A DNA stretch of 64,000 bases from Rossellomorea aquimaris (lineage in GTDB: Bacteria > Bacillota > Bacilli > Bacillales > Bacillaceae_B): the NCBI RefSeq assembly GCF_001877785.1, contig NZ_MINN01000150.1, positions 62,001 through 126,000 of the forward strand, given 5' to 3'. The stretch's first letter is position 1. Each line of letters starts with the position of its first letter. The position numbers and the translations under genes are program-made. The notes beneath the pieces are model-generated. The model was not told the DNA's origin and searched no databases. It worked only from the letters and a program-made list of their open reading frames with translations. Below are positions 43,803-52,278 of this stretch, one piece after another.

Positions 43803-44090
43803 ATGAATTTACCGACAATCCATACAAACATATGGGATGCGATCATCGCGATCCCCATCATCATTCTCATCACCCAGGCCATAAAGCTTGCATTCAGACC
43901 CCCGGCATTCCTCGTCCCGAATATCGCGGTCATTCTGGGATTGCTCATTTCCATTTTCATCAGCCATAAAGGACATCTCGTAGTCGGAATCTTCATGGGC
44001 TTTTTTTACGGATATGCCGCTATCGGAAATTATGCTTCGTTAAAGACCACTTTCCTCGCATACCGGAGACAGCGGGAGATCGTGGAATGA
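43803..44090 (+). CDS. Small membrane protein of unknown function
   Basis: 95 residues from ATG 43803 behind GGAGGCA. Three hydrophobic segments (about 14-32, 38-55, 60-78) and a basic C-terminal (YRRQREIVE). Could be a holin-like or phage-type small protein by shape, but I have no real likeness to report. Own transcript likely, because a terminator precedes it. Confidence 0.65.
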   Translation: MNLPTIHTNIWDAIIAIPIIILITQAIKLAFRPPAFLVPNIAVILGLLISIFISHKGHLVVGIFMGFFYGYAAIGNYASLKTTFLAYRRQREIVE

Positions 44091-44168
44091 GGAGCACATT
44101 GGCAGGTTTAGCCCGAACCTGAATAGTAAAAAGTAAGAGTGAACAAATCTTAAATAGGAGTGATCAGA

Positions 44169-44591
44169 ATGGACGCATTATATACAGCAAAAGCAACCGC
44201 AAACGGCGGCCGGCAGGGAAAGGTAAAAAGCAGCGACGGGGTATTGGAATTTGACCTTGCCATGCCAAAATCCCTCGGGGGAAGCGGGGCTGAAGGAGCG
44301 ACGAACCCTGAACAGCTCTTTGCGGCAGGATATTCAGCCTGTTTCGACAGTGCCTTGAACCTCGTGGCAGGACAGGAGAAAAAGAAAATAGACTCGGAAG
44401 TCACTGCAGAAGTTTCGATTGGAAAAGATACAGACGGAGGATTCAAACTGGCAGTCGTCCTCTCCGTTTCAGTCGGCGGCTTAGAATTGGATGAAGCGAA
44501 ACAGCTTGTGGAAAAAGCGCATGGTGTCTGCCCTTATTCAAAAGCCACAAGAGATAATATCGAAGTCAAACTGAATACATCCACACATTAA
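44169..44591 (+). CDS. ohr: Organic hydroperoxide resistance protein (Ohr/OsmC)
   Basis: 140 residues. Two redox cysteines: C58 in GYSACFDSAL and C121 in VCPYSKATR, typical of Ohr; the NPEQLFAAGYSACF segment is diagnostic. The enzyme reduces organic hydroperoxides with lipoyl dependence. No ohrR regulator is adjacent. A strong terminator follows. Confidence 0.94.
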   Translation: MDALYTAKATANGGRQGKVKSSDGVLEFDLAMPKSLGGSGAEGATNPEQLFAAGYSACFDSALNLVAGQEKKKIDSEVTAEVSIGKDTDGGFKLAVVLSVSVGGLELDEAKQLVEKAHGVCPYSKATRDNIEVKLNTSTH

Positions 44592-44596
44592 GACTA

Positions 44597-44630
44597 CCGG
44601 GGAGGCTCTTTGACAGCCTCCCCCTGTTTT
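44597..44630 (+). terminator. Terminator after ohr
   Basis: CCGGGGAGGCT and AGCCTCCCC stem with TGTTTTG. Confidence 0.85.
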
Positions 44631-44710
44631 GTTGAAACATAACGTTTCAACAATTCTATAAGAGGGAATGCAATAGTCACAAAGAAGCTGACAGTTAGGG
44701 GATAAAGAAA

Positions 44711-45898
44711 ATGGAACTACATAATGGGAAATTATTTTGGCCCACCACTTATAATGATTCAGAAAAAGAGTTCGATACTCATTACGATGTCGCAATCATC
44801 GGCGGAGGAATGTCCGGGGCTCTCTGTGCCTATGTGCTTTCCCGTGAAGGATTAAAAGTGGCCATCATTGAAAAAAGGCAGCTTGCATCCGGCAGTTCGT
44901 CTGCAAACACCGGGCTTCTGCAATTTTCAAATGACATCATGCTCCATGAATTGATCGACGAGATCGGGGAGGAGCAGGCGGTCCGTTTTTATAAATTATG
45001 TCAGGAAGCGGTCGGACACCTGGAAGAAGTGGCGATGACCCTGCCCGTCTCACCGGAATTCACCCGCAGGAAGAGCATCTATTATGCGAGCTCGCCGCTG
45101 CATCTGCCAAAGCTGAAAAAAGAATATAAAACTTTGAAGGAGCACGGTTTCCCGGTGGAATACTGGTCCAAGAAAGATATGAAGGAACACCTCCCGTTCT
45201 CCAAATCCGGGGCGCTGATCACCCACGGGGACGCGGAAGTGAATCCATTCCGGTTTGTAAATGGGATGTTCGAATATTTGAAGGAACATAACACGACAGC
45301 CTTCGAAGGAACAGAAGCGATTGAAGTAAAGGAAGACGGTGAAAAGGTCATCATAGAAACGACCAAGGGGACGTTGACCGCCTCTCACGTCGTGCATTCT
45401 ACCGGTTATGAAACTCCTCCGCTAAGCGAAAACATCGGGACCGAAATCAATCGTTCCTATGCCATCGCCACCAAGCCCGTCGATGATTTGTCACAGTGGC
45501 ATGAACGGGCACTTATTTGGGAAACGGACAGGCCTTATTTGTATCTGCGAACCACCGTGGATAACCGGATCATTGCCGGAGGCCTCGATGAAGACCCGGC
45601 GGAAGCTCCGCAAAGCATGGAAAAAATCGAAAAACATGGTAAAAAGATTGAAAAAGAGGTGCAGAAGATGTTCCCCGGCCTCAACGTTGAAATGGAATAT
45701 GCCTGGGGGGCAAGCTTCGGTGAATCCCTCGATCATCTTCCGTATATAGGGAGGCATCCCGATAAAGAGCGGATCTACTATTTGCTGGGCTACGGCGGGA
45801 ACGGGACGGTATACAGCATGCTCGGGAGCAGGATCCTGAGGGATCTGATCCTCGGCCGTCCTAATGAGGATGCAGATTTAGTTAAACTGGACAGATAA
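44711..45898 (+). CDS. FAD-dependent amine/amino-acid oxidoreductase (DAO family)
   Basis: 395 residues. GGGMSGALCAYVLSREG (about residues 31-47) is the FAD Rossmann motif, followed by GSSSANTGLL. RTTVDNRIIAGGLDED and GYGGNGTVYSML are conserved in the glycine oxidase/gamma-glutamylputrescine oxidase group. Substrate unknown. Single gene between two terminators. Confidence 0.88.
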   Translation: MELHNGKLFWPTTYNDSEKEFDTHYDVAIIGGGMSGALCAYVLSREGLKVAIIEKRQLASGSSSANTGLLQFSNDIMLHELIDEIGEEQAVRFYKLCQEAVGHLEEVAMTLPVSPEFTRRKSIYYASSPLHLPKLKKEYKTLKEHGFPVEYWSKKDMKEHLPFSKSGALITHGDAEVNPFRFVNGMFEYLKEHNTTAFEGTEAIEVKEDGEKVIIETTKGTLTASHVVHSTGYETPPLSENIGTEINRSYAIATKPVDDLSQWHERALIWETDRPYLYLRTTVDNRIIAGGLDEDPAEAPQSMEKIEKHGKKIEKEVQKMFPGLNVEMEYAWGASFGESLDHLPYIGRHPDKERIYYLLGYGGNGTVYSMLGSRILRDLILGRPNEDADLVKLDR

Positions 45899-45907
45899 TA
45901 AGAGAAG

Positions 45908-45940
45908 GCAGGAGACCATTTGCGTCTCCTGTCTTTTTCT
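45908..45940 (+). terminator. Terminator after the oxidoreductase gene
   Basis: CAGGAGAC and GTCTCCTG stem, followed by TCTTTTTCTT. Confidence 0.85.
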
Positions 45941-46008
45941 TGTGTGGATTAACCTTACATGCCCTATTTGTATACACTATCGTAGAACTTAAAGAGTAGG
46001 CGATTTCC

Positions 46009-46572
46009 ATGGGTAATGAATTCAAAGCAACGTTGGGGGCGTGGGTCCAGGCTGTCGGTACGGTCCTTTCCGCAATCGGAAATACTCCGAGCAAATCTCT
46101 TTCAGACGATACACTCACCAATTTTGACATTATCGGAAATGAAATGCAGGCTACAGGAAATGCCCTTGAAGCTGATGCCATTAAAAACCCTTTCGATTTG
46201 ACAAAGATCGGAAATCAAGTTCAATCAATAGGAAATCTAACTGTTTTATCAGGTCTAGTCTTAGATTTTAATGAAGTGACCAAGCAGGAACTTGATATCA
46301 AAGGAAATCTCCTGCAGGCACTTGGCGGATCTGCTGCAGTCGCTGATTCCCTGGATGAAGAACGTACCCTGGATGAATTGCTTTCAATTTACGGCAATGC
46401 ACTTCAGGTCATCGGAAATTCCCTGCAGGCGATTTCAGGCATCTTGGAATTAAACAACGAAGACAGCGGGGATTTGAATGTAATCGGAAGCTGGATCCAG
46501 GCTGTCGGTGCGGTCCTGTCCGCACTGGTTCAAAGCCCCGGATCCATCAGTGCATCAGCAAGCAATTCATAA
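46009..46572 (+). CDS. Repetitive protein with GNxxQAxGN units (DUF6944-type)
   Basis: 187 residues built of short units around G-N/S-x-x-Q-A-x-G-N: near residues 8, 46, 66, 96, 128 and 158. The first and last units (GAWVQAVGTVLSAIGN and GSWIQAVGAVLSAL) are the most alike. All are amphipathic and probably form a helical stack. I match it to a Bacillus family of repetitive proteins (DUF6944) with unknown function. The end overlaps the convergent LLM gene by 43 bp. Confidence 0.75.
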   Translation: MGNEFKATLGAWVQAVGTVLSAIGNTPSKSLSDDTLTNFDIIGNEMQATGNALEADAIKNPFDLTKIGNQVQSIGNLTVLSGLVLDFNEVTKQELDIKGNLLQALGGSAAVADSLDEERTLDELLSIYGNALQVIGNSLQAISGILELNNEDSGDLNVIGSWIQAVGAVLSALVQSPGSISASASNS

Positions 46573-47513
46573 GACCTCAACTTGTCCCCAAAATCCGACA
46601 CATTCGTAATGATCATGAATTCATCGGTCCGGTATATCTCACTAAGCAAAAGCAGCTCCTCTTTCACTTTTTCCGGCGTCCCCACAATTGCACGTTTGCG
46701 ATTCTCCCTTACTTTCTCCATCTCCCTGGAGGTGAATATCCGGCTGTCCGCTTCTTCCTTCGAGGGGATTCGGGTATCGATTCCCCTTTCCACTTCCAAT
46801 AACCAGATATCCTGACTTTTGGCGATCCGTTCCGCTTCCTCCTGGGTCGGTGCACATACGACGAATATGCAGACATTGCTGAGCGGGGATTCTAAACCTG
46901 CAGATGGACGGAATTGATGATGATAGTAGTCAAGTGCCTTCTTCCCGTTCGAAGGATTGATGAAGTGTCCATAAGTAAAAGCAGTACCGTTCTCGGCAGC
47001 CACCCTTGCGCCCCTATGGGTAATCCCGAGAATCCATATATCCGGCGGTGTGTCAACGTAAGGATAAGCCTTGACTCCCGGCTCCCCATGAAGGAAATGC
47101 TGAAGCCTCTCCACCTGACCGGGAAACTCATTCATGCTTTTTTTCAAGCCATCCGTCAGTGCCAGGCGTGTCTCATAAGAACCGCCGGGCGAACGACCGA
47201 TCCCAAGATCGATCCTTCCCGGAAAGAGGGTCTGGAGCACCTTGAAATCCTCTGCTATTTTATATGGGCTGTACTGAGGGAGCAGCACCCCGCCGGATCC
47301 GATTTTCATGCGATTTGTCAAAGAAGCAAGATGCGAAATCAGCACTTGCGGCGCAGATCCTGCCATACCGTTCGTATTATGATGCTCGGCCACCCAGAAC
47401 CTGGTATAGCCCAGTTCCTCAGTGAATTTGGCAAGCCTCAAAGTCTCTTCGAATGCCGCTGCCGCATCCTGACCCTTCGTAATGACCGATTGATCCAGCA
47501 CACTCAATTTCAT
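46530..47513 (-). CDS. LLM-class flavin-dependent oxidoreductase
   Basis: 327 residues from ATG 47513 behind GGAGGGG. A luciferase-like TIM barrel: FWVAEHHNTNGMAGSAP near residue 45, GSGGVLLPQYSPYKIAEDF and DLGIGRSPGG. It uses FMNH2 to oxidise an unknown substrate. Its 3' end overlaps the opposite-strand repetitive-protein gene by 43 bp, and no terminator fits between them. Confidence 0.92.
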   Translation of the reverse strand: MKLSVLDQSVITKGQDAAAAFEETLRLAKFTEELGYTRFWVAEHHNTNGMAGSAPQVLISHLASLTNRMKIGSGGVLLPQYSPYKIAEDFKVLQTLFPGRIDLGIGRSPGGSYETRLALTDGLKKSMNEFPGQVERLQHFLHGEPGVKAYPYVDTPPDIWILGITHRGARVAAENGTAFTYGHFINPSNGKKALDYYHHQFRPSAGLESPLSNVCIFVVCAPTQEEAERIAKSQDIWLLEVERGIDTRIPSKEEADSRIFTSREMEKVRENRKRAIVGTPEKVKEELLLLSEIYRTDEFMIITNVSDFGDKLRSYELLADALMDPGL

Positions 47514-47650
47514 GATGTCCCCTCCAATAAGCTTTTCATATGAATAGTATCCCACCAACCGCGCTTCTTTTTAAAAAAATCTGCCTGAGCAGTATACTTT
47601 CCATGTTTCTCTTTACACTAAACAATAAACAGAAGACAGGAGGAATAACC

Positions 47651-47815
47651 ATGAGAAAGAGAACCCCGAACCTTTCAAAAGAAAACAATGTGGCTCCCAC
47701 TTATGATGAAGAACAATCCTTTGGCGAGGACGCTACGGAAGAGGAAGTGAAGAACGGGGAGGCCACGATGGTGACCCGGCTCGTTTATGATGAGGTCGAT
47801 CCGAGCGAAGGATGA
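47651..47815 (+). CDS. Small acidic protein of unknown function
   Basis: 54 residues from ATG 47651 behind AGGAGGAA, and followed by a good terminator. Basic start (MRKRTPNLSKEN) and an acidic remainder rich in Glu/Asp. I do not recognise it, although such proteins are frequent in spore formers. Clear gene signals justify calling it. Confidence 0.72.
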   Translation: MRKRTPNLSKENNVAPTYDEEQSFGEDATEEEVKNGEATMVTRLVYDEVDPSEG

Positions 47816-47824
47816 AAAATGGTT

Positions 47825-47857
47825 AAAAGCCGTCCCCTGGTGATGGGGACGGCTTTT
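47825..47857 (+). terminator. Terminator after the small acidic protein
   Basis: AAAAGCCGTCCCC and GGGGACGGCTTTT stem. Confidence 0.92.
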
Positions 47858-47925
47858 ATCATTTTACCCGTTAGATACTGTCTCGTTATTTTCCGGATTA
47901 GACCAATTCATGCAACTTTGCAGCC

Positions 47926-48777
47926 TTACACCGTTAAAAACATCTTGTTGCCTGAAGGGTCTTCAGCTGAGATGCTGCCGTCCTGGTCAATTTCCACTTG
48001 ATATCCGAGGCTTTTCAAGCGGGTTGCTGCTGCATCCCTCTCATCCTGATTCGGAAAATGAACATTGAATGACTGCAGGCCAACGCTGTTTTCCGCAGGT
48101 TTTGGCGCCCCGGCACCGTTCCATGTATTCAACCCAATGTGATGATGGTAGCGTCCGGTTGAAAGGAACAGCGCCTGATTCCCCAGAGCTGATACGACCT
48201 CAAACCCAAGCCCTTTAGTATAAAAACCGGCTGTTTCATCGAGGTCTGCAGCATGCAGATGCAGATGCCCCATCACTGTTTTCGAAGGCAGTCCTGTCCA
48301 TGGCTCCCCTTCTCCTTCAGCTAAAATGGCCCTGGCATCAATCGGATCGACTGCCATTTCCACCTGTCCGCCATTCCACGTCCAAATGGTATGAGGCTTA
48401 TCCCAATACACTTCAATCCCATTTCCGTCCGGGTCGTTGAGGTACAGTGCCTCGCTTACGAGGTGATCGGATGAGCCCAATGGAATATTCAACTGCGCAA
48501 AATGATTGAGGACACTTCCCAGGTCCGCTCTCTCTGGTAATAGGATGGCAAAATGATAAAGGCCTGTTGTTCTTGGCTGTTTAGGGATGACATTTTCCGG
48601 CTGATGGATTGTGAGCAGAGGAGTCTCCCCGTCTGCCGTCAGCTGTACTGTATCTTCAAATTTGCTTAAAATACTGAATCCGATAACTTCTTGATAAAAA
48701 TCAAGCGATCTTTTCAAATCCTGAACATTTATGGTCACGTGATTGATATGAGTATATGGATGTTGGTGGAAGTTCAT
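47926..48777 (-). CDS. catE: Catechol-2,3-dioxygenase-type VOC protein (CatE-like)
   Basis: 283 residues with two VOC (glyoxalase-fold) modules, about 8-124 and 165-280. Metal ligands are plausible at HVTINVQDL (first module), H in GHLHLHAADL and a Glu near the end of the second (LYLNDPDGNGIEVYWDK in the first). Length and divergence with an HxlR regulator resemble CatE, which cleaves catechols or breaks down quinone electrophiles. Divergent from the HxlR gene. Confidence 0.85.
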   Translation of the reverse strand: MNFHQHPYTHINHVTINVQDLKRSLDFYQEVIGFSILSKFEDTVQLTADGETPLLTIHQPENVIPKQPRTTGLYHFAILLPERADLGSVLNHFAQLNIPLGSSDHLVSEALYLNDPDGNGIEVYWDKPHTIWTWNGGQVEMAVDPIDARAILAEGEGEPWTGLPSKTVMGHLHLHAADLDETAGFYTKGLGFEVVSALGNQALFLSTGRYHHHIGLNTWNGAGAPKPAENSVGLQSFNVHFPNQDERDAAATRLKSLGYQVEIDQDGSISAEDPSGNKMFLTV

Positions 48778-48800
48778 GGTTTTGTCTCCTTTATGGATGT

Positions 48801-48860
48801 AAGTTGGTTACTTTATGTAACTTATTTTATTTTAATAACTATAGTTAGTCAAGTAACTAA
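48801..48860. promoter_or_regulatory. Operator-like inverted repeats between catE and the HxlR gene
   Basis: Two sites: AAGTTGGTTACTTTATGTAACTT (48801-48823, given as arms AAGTT and AACTT) and TTAGTCAAGTAACTAA (48845-48860), with AACTATAGTT between. HxlR/YodB-CatR proteins bind to such TTACT/AGTAA repeats in divergent promoters. Confidence 0.55.
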
Positions 48861-48917
48861 TTTATAATTTATCATGACATATGATATAATTTTTCTTACA
48901 AAAGGAGGACTGATGAG

Positions 48918-49232
48918 ATGAACACTACTGAAATTTGTCCAAGATTCGAAAAAGCCATCAGCATCATCAGCCCGCGGTGGAACGCTCTTATCATTTACCA
49001 GCTGCTTTCCGGTCCGCAGCGCAACTGCACCATAAAAGATGCAACCGGCATCAGCGGCAGAGTGCTCTCCCAGCGCCTGAAAGAACTCGAAGAAGAAGGC
49101 ATCGTCGAACGCAAAGTCTACCCGGAAACCCCGGTAAGAATTGAATACTCCCTTACTGAAAAAGGCTATTCATTGGAACCGCTGATGAAAAATATCGAAA
49201 AATGGTCTCAGGAATGGATTGAGGAGGAATGA
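48918..49232 (+). CDS. HxlR-family redox-sensing regulator (YodB/CatR-like)
   Basis: 104 residues. Winged helix HxlR pattern: ICPRFEKAISIISPRWNALIIYQLL, then GRVLSQRLKELEEEGIVERKVYPETPVRIEYSLTEKG in which the recognition helix and wing follow. Cys 7 is at the place of the thiol sensor in CatR and YodB. It should repress catE until quinones or diamide modify Cys 7. Confidence 0.9.
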   Translation: MNTTEICPRFEKAISIISPRWNALIIYQLLSGPQRNCTIKDATGISGRVLSQRLKELEEEGIVERKVYPETPVRIEYSLTEKGYSLEPLMKNIEKWSQEWIEEE

Positions 49233-49264
49233 AGGACTCGTCACTTGGTGGTGGCGGGTTTTTT
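49233..49264 (+). terminator. Terminator of the HxlR gene
   Basis: ACTCGTCAC and GTGGCGGGT pair (some G-U), followed by six Ts. It overlaps the stop of the NERD pseudogene. Confidence 0.7.
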
Positions 49265-50257
49265 GTTTGAGTTTGTGGGGACGTTTTGTTTAGTTAGTTG
49301 GGTGAGGTCGTAGGTGGTGGATTTTTTGGTGCCGGTGGTTGGGAGGTTGAGGGATTTTAAAAGTCTTTTTGTAACATACCTTGATTCGATATTGAGGAAC
49401 TTTCTTGCTTCTTCATTTGTTATTATGGGTTTGATAAGCAGGCAATAATCCATTAATGCTTGAACATGACCATTTAAATTCTTTGCTTTGCAGTTTGTAC
49501 AGAACCATGATCCATGTTTCCTGACAAGTGGACTATGAGTGCATACCTCACAAAATACTCCTTTTTTGATTTCACTTGGTGATATATTAAACCTTTCCAA
49601 AATTGAATGTTCTGCCTCAACATGTTTTTTCTTCAACAAGCGAACCAACTTTTTAATTTCCTTATGATCATATACTTCTGATTGAGTTGATTTTTCGAAC
49701 GTTTTAATATGGGTTGGAAGCAGATGGCGATGGATGACTGAGGAATTAAGATTGTGGTTTTCAGGCGAAGTTTTAATGATCGTTTTGTCGTTGCTTACTA
49801 CTACCAAAGAAAATATAGAAATAGATGAAAAACCATGGTGCTTAAGCCATTTTTTTAGTTGTTCCACTTGCCTGAGAAGCTGTATTTGAGGATCTGGATA
49901 TGCTTGCTTTTGCTCATCTTTTATTTGAATCAACTGGCTGAAGACTGGATCAAAATATATTGTGCCGGCTAAGTTTTTCACTTCTATCAAGAGGATAAAG
50001 TTTTTTGATATAACTAAAGTGTCAATTTGAAAGAAATGATTGCCGATTTGCAGGCGTAGTCCATGGAATATCAAATATTTCTCAGGGTTAAGAAGGCTGA
50101 GGGGATAATCCAAGGCTTCTTAACCCTTATGTCCAGCTGTTCTTCTATTCAATTCATCCACTAATATTTGAATTTTATGGTGGTGCAGGGGGAATCTACG
50201 AAGTAAAGCTTGCAGTTTTAAGATAATTCGAGGAATTTCACGATCTTTAATTATCAT
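49241..50257 (-). pseudogene. NERD-domain protein, broken by one in-frame stop codon
   Basis: Starting at ATG 50257 (GGAGTGGTGAA upstream) the frame reads 45 residues beginning MIIKDREIPRIILKLQ and ending RRTAGHKG, then TAA at 50120-50122, then EALDYPLSLLNPEKYLIFHG to a stop at 49241. Relatives have Glu at the stop position (GHKGEEALDYPL as I recall), so GAA to TAA is enough. The rest has FQIDTLVIS and EVKNLAGTI of the NERD nuclease fold and a CEVC...CTNC zinc ribbon near the end. A restart from TTG 50113 would miss the first part of the domain. Total intact length would be 338 residues. Confidence 0.85.
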
Positions 50258-50343
50258 TTCACCACTCCAATCTTATATGATCTATAAATCATTCTACAAT
50301 TGGAAGGAAAATCCTTTATTTTCAGTAAAAAGATTTCACTTCT

Positions 50344-50440
50344 ATTTTTAAGGGCGGATTCATTAATTTTAAGGGCGGAATCTGAGATTTAAGGGCGATA
50401 TTTTTAAAATATGGGCGAACGCACAAGTTTAAGGGCGAAC
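50344..50440. repeat. Intergenic array, period 20 bp, motif TTTAAGGGCGRA
   Basis: GGGCG at 50352, 50373, 50393, 50413 and 50433 (steps 21, 20, 20, 20), each preceded by TTTAAG or near it and followed by a spacer that varies. A weaker sixth (TTTATCGACAA) may follow at about 50447. Found upstream of the NERD pseudogene, in the 360-bp gap up to the DUF1540 gene. Confidence 0.85.
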
Positions 50441-50517
50441 TACCGATTTATCGACAAAAAAACGACAAACTTCTAACGCTACTCCCCCAAAAAAACCACC
50501 CTTCCCATGAATAAGAA

Positions 50518-50532
50518 TGACAATCATTATCA
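50518..50532. promoter_or_regulatory. Orphan Fur-type box
   Basis: TGACAATCATTATCA differs from the 7-1-7 Fur consensus TGATAATNATTATCA at one place. It is not in front of an intact gene: the NERD pseudogene starts 260 bp away and the DUF1540 gene ends 90 bp away. Confidence 0.6.
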
Positions 50533-50540
50533 ATACTATA

Positions 50541-50572
50541 TAAAAACAGGCAGCCACTCCAATGGCTGCCTG
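50541..50572 (-). terminator. Terminator of the DUF1540 gene
   Basis: CAGGCAGCCA and TGGCTGCCTG stem, with TTTTTA on the minus strand. Confidence 0.9.
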
Positions 50573-50620
50573 CCGGAACTTCATTCACGGAAAAAGTTCC
50601 TATCTCGTCATCAAATTCAA

Positions 50621-50776
50621 TTACATACCAGGTTCAAATGTCTTACAATCCGTTTCTTCGCTGTTGTGGGCTTTGTTCCCCTTGTGACTCACTACGAAGA
50701 TTTGGTCGGCTGAGCATTTCTTGCCTTCTTTGTTGTATTTGCAGTTGCTTACTTCACATAGTACATCTTGTGCCAT
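50621..50776 (-). CDS. DUF1540 small Cys-rich protein
   Basis: 51 residues from ATG 50776 behind GGAGGTGAAG. Four Cys (VLCEVSNC, KKCSAD, TDCKTF) in the DUF1540 spacing; a zinc- or metal-binding small protein is likely. These are common in spore formers; function unknown. Too short to be obvious by length, but the start signals and terminator are good. Confidence 0.88.
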   Translation of the reverse strand: MAQDVLCEVSNCKYNKEGKKCSADQIFVVSHKGNKAHNSEETDCKTFEPGM

Positions 50777-50934
50777 GTTTCTTCACCTCCTCATTTATCT
50801 TTAGAGTTCACTAAATTTCATCTGTTCATACCTCGGGGTGTTAGAATCCCTATACCCTGTTCTTTACTATCATAACCATTCAGATTCCGCCATATAATCA
50901 GAAAAGATACGAATAAGCCAAAGGGGGAATCAGG

Positions 50935-51198
50935 TTGGAGCAAAGACGTTTGTATCATGTGCAGAACCTTGCATTTGAGATCATGGATGAAATGAATGCC
51001 GGCAATGAATTGGAGAGAAAAGTTGATTTGAAGCATGTTGTCGACCATCTATCCAGGGCAATCGGCAGCCTTGCCGATCCATCCGGGACCTTTTCACTTG
51101 ATTATGTCGAGGAAAGAATCGCGGCAGCCCACTATTCCGTTTTTAAAAATGAAAAGAAGCTCTCGTGCTTGAAGATTAAATCGCAGGCCGTTAAATAA
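50935..51198 (+). CDS. Protein of unknown function, 87 residues
   Basis: From TTG 50935 behind AAGGGGGAA. Helical, with ELERKVDLKHVVDHLSRAIGSLADP; ends in basic KSQAVK. I do not recognise a family. Good ribosome binding site and following hairpin make it probable. Confidence 0.65.
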   Translation: MEQRRLYHVQNLAFEIMDEMNAGNELERKVDLKHVVDHLSRAIGSLADPSGTFSLDYVEERIAAAHYSVFKNEKKLSCLKIKSQAVK

Positions 51199-51206
51199 TA
51201 TCACCT

Positions 51207-51236
51207 GCCCAGCCAATAAACGGTTTGGGCTTTTTA
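51207..51236 (+). terminator. Probable terminator
   Basis: GCCCA and TGGGC stem around a long loop, followed by TTTTTAATT. Confidence 0.55.
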
Positions 51237-51488
51237 ATTAAAGGCTGTTTTCTAAAAGATTGTTGCTTTTCGTAAATTGGCTAGTAGCCTGAATGTTGAT
51301 TGTGGACGTGCTCTTTTCGAATTCCAGTTTAAACCACAGGTAGACGGACATCAGAAAATACCCAAGTTCCGGTATTTTCTTGTGTGTAAAGCAACAAAGT
51401 ATGCGAAAAGAGCTTAATTAAAAAGGATTTCTCCCTTTCTTTCAGAACTCTTATAGTAGAAAGATTTTGAAAGGCAGGCTGCATAAAA

Positions 51489-52238
51489 ATGAAGCACATT
51501 CCCATCGCACTGCAGATGTACACGCTGCGGAACGAAGCTGAACAGGATTTTACGGGCACACTGAAAAAAGTTTCCGGGCTCGGTTATGAAGGAGTCGAGC
51601 TGGCCGGGTACGGAGGTTTGGAGGCAAGAAAATTAAAAGAAGTACTCGATCATCTGGGGCTGAAAGCAGCCTCCAGTCACATCCCGCTTGCTGAGTTAAG
51701 GGATGAAACGGAAAAAGTGATCGATGATCAAAAGGTACTGGGAAGCCGCTATGCTGTATGCCCGTACCTCGCTCCTGAAGAAAGGACGGAAAACGATTAT
51801 ATCCGGCTGATCAATGACCTTAATGAGATCGGCGAAAAATGTGCCGGGGAAGGCATCGCACTTTGTTATCACAATCATGACTTTGAATTGACTTCCCTAA
51901 GTGATGGACGTTCAGCATTGGAGACGATCTTCGAGGAAACAAACCCGGAGTGGGTGAAGGCGGAATTTGATATTTTTTGGCTGACATTTGCAGGGGAAAA
52001 ACCGGCCGAGTGGCTTGAACGTTACAAACACCGCTCCCCGCTTGTACATTTAAAGGATATGACGACGGATGGGGAGCGTTTTTTTGGGGAGCTTGGGGCC
52101 GGCGGGGTCGATCTTGAGTCGGTGCTCTCATTCGGGAACGGGTCAGGGACTGTTGACTGGTGGATCGTCGAGCAGGATGAGTGCAGGAATCCGCCGCTCC
52201 AGAGTGTGAAGAGAAGCTTGGAGTTTTTGAAAAAATGA
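51489..52238 (+). CDS. Sugar phosphate isomerase/epimerase family protein
   Basis: 249 residues of the xylose-isomerase-like TIM barrel (AP endonuclease 2 superfamily). LGYEGVELAGYGG early on, NHDFELT in the middle (metal His/Glu), KAEFDIFWLTFAG, and HLKDM with a metal ligand His. Likely an epimerase or isomerase of an inositol or sugar derivative. Substrate unknown. A terminator follows. Confidence 0.88.
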   Translation: MKHIPIALQMYTLRNEAEQDFTGTLKKVSGLGYEGVELAGYGGLEARKLKEVLDHLGLKAASSHIPLAELRDETEKVIDDQKVLGSRYAVCPYLAPEERTENDYIRLINDLNEIGEKCAGEGIALCYHNHDFELTSLSDGRSALETIFEETNPEWVKAEFDIFWLTFAGEKPAEWLERYKHRSPLVHLKDMTTDGERFFGELGAGGVDLESVLSFGNGSGTVDWWIVEQDECRNPPLQSVKRSLEFLKK

Positions 52239-52247
52239 ACATGAATG

Positions 52248-52278
52248 GACACTTCCGCTGAGGGAAGTGTCCTTTTTA
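52248..52278 (+). terminator. Terminator after the isomerase gene
   Basis: GGACACTTCC-GCTGA-GGGAAGTGTCC followed by TTTTTAAT. The 3' end of the aspartokinase gene overlaps it. Confidence 0.88.

Noticed and set aside
43803..44090. Holin or toxin of a toxin-antitoxin pair
   Set aside because: Shape alone suggests it; no endolysin, antitoxin or phage gene is adjacent, so left as unknown membrane protein.
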